From assembly GCA_030682505.1 (NCBI GenBank), contig JAUXOH010000017.1, forward strand, positions 1 to 8,625: DNA of 8,625 nucleotides, read 5' to 3'. Below the pieces are notes generated by a model, which did not search any database, was not told where the DNA came from, and saw only the letters and a list, made by a program, of their open reading frames with translations. Both the position numbers and the translations under genes were made by a program. The stretch's first letter is position 1. Each line of letters opens with the position of its first letter. Positions 5,621 through 8,625 of the stretch are shown one piece after another. This stretch comes from Candidatus Didemnitutus sp. GTDB lineage: Bacteria > Verrucomicrobiota > Verrucomicrobiia > Opitutales > Opitutaceae.

Positions 5621-7660
5621 TCAGGACGAAACGGACCGCTGGTGCGGCTCGGGATCGACCCACTTTCCGTGCTCGCGAATCAGCGCGACGAGCCGGGCGT
5701 CGGCTTCGACCTCCGGGATGTTATATTGGACGCAGTTTTTCCCGACGTAGAGGTTGATTTTCCCCGGGGCGCCGCCGACGTAGCCGAAATGGGCGTCCGC
5801 CATCTCGCCCGGACCGTTCACGATGCAGCCCATGATCGCGATTTTCACGCCCTTGAGGTGTCCGGTTTGAGCGCGGATGCGCTGGGTGGTCGTCTGGAGG
5901 TCGAACAACGTCCGTCCACAACTGGGGCAGGCGACGAATTCGGTTTTCGAGAGGCGCGCGCCGGCGCCTTGGAGGACGTTGTAGGCCAACTTGGTGGCGC
6001 GCGCGGCATCGGGCTCGGTTTCAATGCTGAGCAAATCGCCCAACCCGTCGCCGAGGGAGCTGCCGGAAAGAAAACTGGCCTCGAGCAACTTGCTGAGGAA
6101 TCCCGGCTCGTGGCGCACGGCGGTGGCGGCGGTGTTGCGAATCCACACCGGGGCTCTGGAACGAATCGAGCGCAGGCTTTCCCGCAGGCGACGGTAGGCT
6201 CCCACCGCATGACCGGCTCCCGCGGCATCAGACTGGGTGAACACCAGGTGTTCGTCGCCGAGTTCGGTCAGCGTCGAGGCGAGGGCGCGAATCGTGTCGG
6301 CGGAGGCATCGACGGCGAGAAAATGACCTTTCGAGCGCACCGCGGCGGCAAATTCCTGGAGCAGAGCAGCATCGTTGGCGCCAAAGCGACGCACGATGAG
6401 CAAACGTCCGCCCTCCGCAGCCAAAGCGGGTGCGATATCGCGGGCGGTCAGCAGCGGCCCGACTTCCACGGCGAGAAACTCCACCGGGAGGCGCAAGGAC
6501 TGCACGGTGGTTGCCAGATCCGCCAGATCACTCGGGGTTTCCACGCGGACCAGCAGACCCTCGGCGGGGGTATCCTTGAGCTGGGGGGCAGAAAGCTGTT
6601 TCGCGGCCTCCGGCAGGCGCGCGACGGTGCCGATATTGACGATGACCCGCGGGGGTTGCTCCGGCCCCACGACACACGACTCGGAAAACCGCACCGTGGT
6701 GGTCTCGCGCCGCTGAAAATCAAACGGATTGACCGTGTCATGGTCCGGGCCTGATCCGGCGGTTTTGTCCGTGGTCCAAAGACTCATCGCTTTGTCGGCC
6801 ATCGCCCGGGCCACGGGGATCTCGTAAACCGAATCCTCGGTCAGCGACACGCGGATGGTGTCCCCCAGACCGTCGAGCAGCAGGCTTCCGATGCCGATGG
6901 CGCTCTTGATCCGGCCATCTTCTCCGTCGCCCGCCTCGGTCACGCCCAGATGGAGCGGGTAGGGACGGTGGGCCTGGTCCATCCGATCAACCAGCAGGCG
7001 ATAGGCCTGGATCATCACCTTCGGGTTGCTGGATTTCATCGACAGGATGAGGTCGTGATAGCCATGCGACTCGGCGATCCGCACAAATTCGAGCGCACTT
7101 TCAACCATGCCGAGCGGTGTGTCGCCATGGCGGTTCATGATCCGGTCGGAAAGGGAGCCGTGGTTGGTCCCGATGCGCATCACCCGGCCGAGCTCCTTGC
7201 AGCGCTTGACCAGCGGAGAGAAGGAGTCGTGCAACCGTTGCAATTCCCGCTCGTAAACCGCGTCGGTGTATTCCGTGACGGCAAACTTCTTCTTGTCGGC
7301 GTAATTGCCGGGGTTCACGCGGACTTTCTCCACGTGTTCGACGGCTTCCATCGCTGCGTGGGGCAGAAAGTGGATATCCGCCACCAACGGCACGTGGCCG
7401 AAACCGGCCGCGCTCAGCTGGGCGCGAATTTCCCGCAGGCATTTGGCCGCGGCCACATGGGGCGCGGTGATGCGCACGATCTCGCAACCCACCTCGGCGA
7501 GGGCGATCGACTGTTTCACCGTGGCGGCGATGTCCTGGGTGTCGCTCGTCGTCATCGACTGGATGCGGAGCGGATTGGCTCCGCCGACGCCGATTCCTCC
7601 GATCCTGACCTCAACGGTCGGGCGACGGCGGGTGTGAAAACGGGAAACGCAGTAGGACAT
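5621..7660 (-). CDS. ispG: 4-hydroxy-3-methylbut-2-enyl diphosphate synthase IspG (GcpE), long form
   Basis: Catalyses the penultimate step of the MEP isoprenoid pathway, reducing methylerythritol cyclodiphosphate to HMBPP with a 4Fe-4S cluster. From ATG 7660 it has 679 residues, against about 370 in E. coli, which identifies the long form known from plants, Chlamydiae, Bacteroidetes and relatives. Domains: TIM barrel (about 12-295, with IGGANPLRIQSMTTSDT-like start, VADIHFLP, KVRVNPGNY, RIGTNHGSLSDRI, GDTPLGMVESALEF, LHLGVTEAG and IGIGSLLLDGLGDTIRVSL); an inserted second barrel-like domain (about 300-505), which is structural rather than catalytic in this form; and the C-terminal iron-sulfur domain with C578 and C581 (CPSCGR), C612 and E619 (MGCIVNGPGE). 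All cluster ligands are present. A longer start (TTG 7717) exists, but the family begins near ATG 7660; neither has a clear ribosome site. It lies 119 bp after rseP on the same strand and is probably in the same operon. Confidence 0.96.
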   Translation of the reverse strand: MSYCVSRFHTRRRPTVEVRIGGIGVGGANPLRIQSMTTSDTQDIAATVKQSIALAEVGCEIVRITAPHVAAAKCLREIRAQLSAAGFGHVPLVADIHFLPHAAMEAVEHVEKVRVNPGNYADKKKFAVTEYTDAVYERELQRLHDSFSPLVKRCKELGRVMRIGTNHGSLSDRIMNRHGDTPLGMVESALEFVRIAESHGYHDLILSMKSSNPKVMIQAYRLLVDRMDQAHRPYPLHLGVTEAGDGEDGRIKSAIGIGSLLLDGLGDTIRVSLTEDSVYEIPVARAMADKAMSLWTTDKTAGSGPDHDTVNPFDFQRRETTTVRFSESCVVGPEQPPRVIVNIGTVARLPEAAKQLSAPQLKDTPAEGLLVRVETPSDLADLATTVQSLRLPVEFLAVEVGPLLTARDIAPALAAEGGRLLIVRRFGANDAALLQEFAAAVRSKGHFLAVDASADTIRALASTLTELGDEHLVFTQSDAAGAGHAVGAYRRLRESLRSIRSRAPVWIRNTAATAVRHEPGFLSKLLEASFLSGSSLGDGLGDLLSIETEPDAARATKLAYNVLQGAGARLSKTEFVACPSCGRTLFDLQTTTQRIRAQTGHLKGVKIAIMGCIVNGPGEMADAHFGYVGGAPGKINLYVGKNCVQYNIPEVEADARLVALIREHGKWVDPEPHQRSVSS

Positions 7661-7702
7661 CGGTGGAGCGGCAGGCAGAGGGCAAGAGGCGAAAAGGTGG
7701 GC

Positions 7703-7717
7703 TTGTTCCCCGAACAA
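7703..7717 (-). other. Small inverted repeat between rseP and ispG
   Basis: TTGTTC and GAACAA pair around three bases to give a 6-bp stem in the 119-bp rseP-ispG gap. There is no adjacent T-run directly after the stem on the minus strand (GCCCACCTTTTC follows), so a full terminator is unlikely. It may be an mRNA processing or stability element, or chance. Confidence 0.2.
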
Positions 7718-7779
7718 CTTGAGCAGCGCGTTTCATGGCCGCGAGGCAGAATCAACGCAATCCGCCGCCGGGAGGTGGG

Positions 7780-8625
7780 TCAGGGTTGGACGGGCTCGGT
7801 CTTCTTCTGTTCTTCCACCGCCTCGCGGACCTGCGCATCGCTGCGGACATCGCGAAAAATACGCCGGACGTCAAAGAAACTGACATAGAGAATCATGCCA
7901 AAAAGCAGGGCGATGAAGACACTTTGGGCGCTGGCGATGAAGTTGGACGGAATCGCGCGGCCCCGGAGCCGGGCGATGGTGGCGAAGAGCATGTGTCCGC
8001 CATCAAGCACCGGGATCGGCAGGAGGTTGAAAACGGCGAGGTTGACGTTCACCAACACCGCGATCCAAAGCACGTAACGGAAACCGGCCTCCGAGGCGTC
8101 CCAGAAAATCTTCCCGATCCCGACGGGGCCGCTGAGCTTCGAGACATTGATGTCCGAATTCGGATGCACGAGGCTCCAGAGGACGCGCACGGTCATAGCG
8201 ATGTGATGGCCGATTTGTTCGACGGGGTTCTTGTGCAGCAAGCCGCCGCGGCTGCGGAACCCGGCGCCAAAGATCCCGCGCGAGTCGGCCGGGCGCTCGG
8301 CCGGCACGGCAATCTCGATCGCCTGCCCGTCGCGTTCAATGCCCAGCGTGAAGGGCTGGGGTTGTTCTTGTTGCAGCACGTCCATCAGGGCAACGAGGTG
8401 CCACAAGGGTGCGCCATTCAATCGCGTGAGTTGATCGCCGACTTTCAGGCCGAGGGTGGCCGCATGCGATTTTTCCGGCACGGCGGCGACGATGGCCGTG
8501 TAGCCCGCCAAGACGCCAATGCGGCGCACGTGGTCCTCGCCCGAGAGACGCGGATAGATGGTGAGATCGATCAGTTGGCCGTCGCGTTCCACCGTGAAGA
8601 CGGTGCGCCGCCGGCCATCGTCCGA
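7780..8625 (-). CDS. rseP: Site-2 intramembrane zinc metalloprotease (RseP/M50 family), N-terminus outside the window
   Basis: The last 281 residues of an RseP-type protease, open to the right window edge; the HExxH zinc-binding helix and first membrane segments lie outside. The part seen begins at the end of a first PDZ domain (VERDGQLIDLTIYP), followed by a second PDZ domain (about AATLGLKVGDQLTRLNGAPL to IERDGQAIEIAVP), then the membrane core with the conserved LSGPVGIGKIF segment, a helix, and NLLPIPVLDGGHMLF, the motif whose aspartate is the third zinc ligand, and a last helix (FIALLFGMILYVSFF) before a charged tail. In E. coli RseP cleaves anti-sigma factor RseA and remnant signal peptides; the substrate here is unknown. 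It lies directly upstream of ispG, a common arrangement in which dxr, cdsA or uppS often come before rseP. Confidence 0.95.
   Translation of the reverse strand, partial: SDDGRRRTVFTVERDGQLIDLTIYPRLSGEDHVRRIGVLAGYTAIVAAVPEKSHAATLGLKVGDQLTRLNGAPLWHLVALMDVLQQEQPQPFTLGIERDGQAIEIAVPAERPADSRGIFGAGFRSRGGLLHKNPVEQIGHHIAMTVRVLWSLVHPNSDINVSKLSGPVGIGKIFWDASEAGFRYVLWIAVLVNVNLAVFNLLPIPVLDGGHMLFATIARLRGRAIPSNFIASAQSVFIALLFGMILYVSFFDVRRIFRDVRSDAQVREAVEEQKKTEPVQP

Noticed and set aside
5355..5663. Basic 102-codon frame on the minus strand downstream of ispG, checked as a possible small gene such as rpmH
   Set aside because: It overlaps the ispG 3' end in another frame, is Lys/Arg/Ala-rich without a known motif, does not resemble ribosomal protein L34, and lacks a ribosome binding site.
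5642..6754. Open frames antisense to ispG (also 6950-7888)
   Set aside because: Shadows of the ispG frame with low-complexity, Gly/Arg-rich translations and no start signals.
1..8625. Search for mobile elements, CRISPR repeats, toxin-antitoxin or defence genes, tRNA and rRNA
   Set aside because: No transposase, integrase, regularly spaced repeats, structured RNA genes or defence-type domains were seen; apart from the VanZ-like, DoxX-like and 181-aa genes, the content is ordinary housekeeping genes.

Overview
The window is a GC-rich bacterial chromosome segment, roughly 60-65% GC in the genes, carrying six genes. Most are core genes, and there are no rRNA, tRNA, CRISPR or mobile-element signals. 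The source is most likely a member of Verrucomicrobiota, perhaps close to Opitutaceae. This rests on a long-form IspG with a large central insertion, high GC, several starts without a clear Shine-Dalgarno sequence, and a 181-residue protein beside dnaA that resembles uncharacterised proteins I associate with that group. It is an inference from memory, not a database result.

Layout from left to right. (1) On the plus strand, the 3' part of a VanZ-like membrane protein gene overlaps ligA (NAD-dependent DNA ligase) by four bases (ATGA). (2) On the minus strand, a DoxX-family membrane protein gene runs tail-to-tail into ligA and overlaps its 3' end by 26 bp. (3) On the minus strand, an uncharacterised 181-aa protein gene follows dnaA. 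(4) dnaA lies on the minus strand with a strong hairpin terminator after its stop. (5) A 536-bp non-coding region at 5085-5620 is AT-rich relative to its flanks. It contains one perfect and several near-perfect DnaA boxes plus T-tracts, and is a plausible origin of replication and dnaA control region. (6) On the minus strand, rseP (site-2 membrane protease, N-terminus outside the window) is followed by ispG (MEP isoprenoid pathway).

Functionally there are three blocks: DNA replication and repair (ligA, dnaA, candidate oriC), isoprenoid and envelope functions (rseP-ispG, the type of cluster that often also holds dxr, cdsA and uppS just upstream), and small membrane proteins (VanZ-like, DoxX). 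I see no convincing new multi-gene system. The parts most worth a second look are the candidate oriC with a perfect DnaA box in the dnaA leader, the uncharacterised two-domain protein next to dnaA, and the tight overlaps at both ends of ligA.
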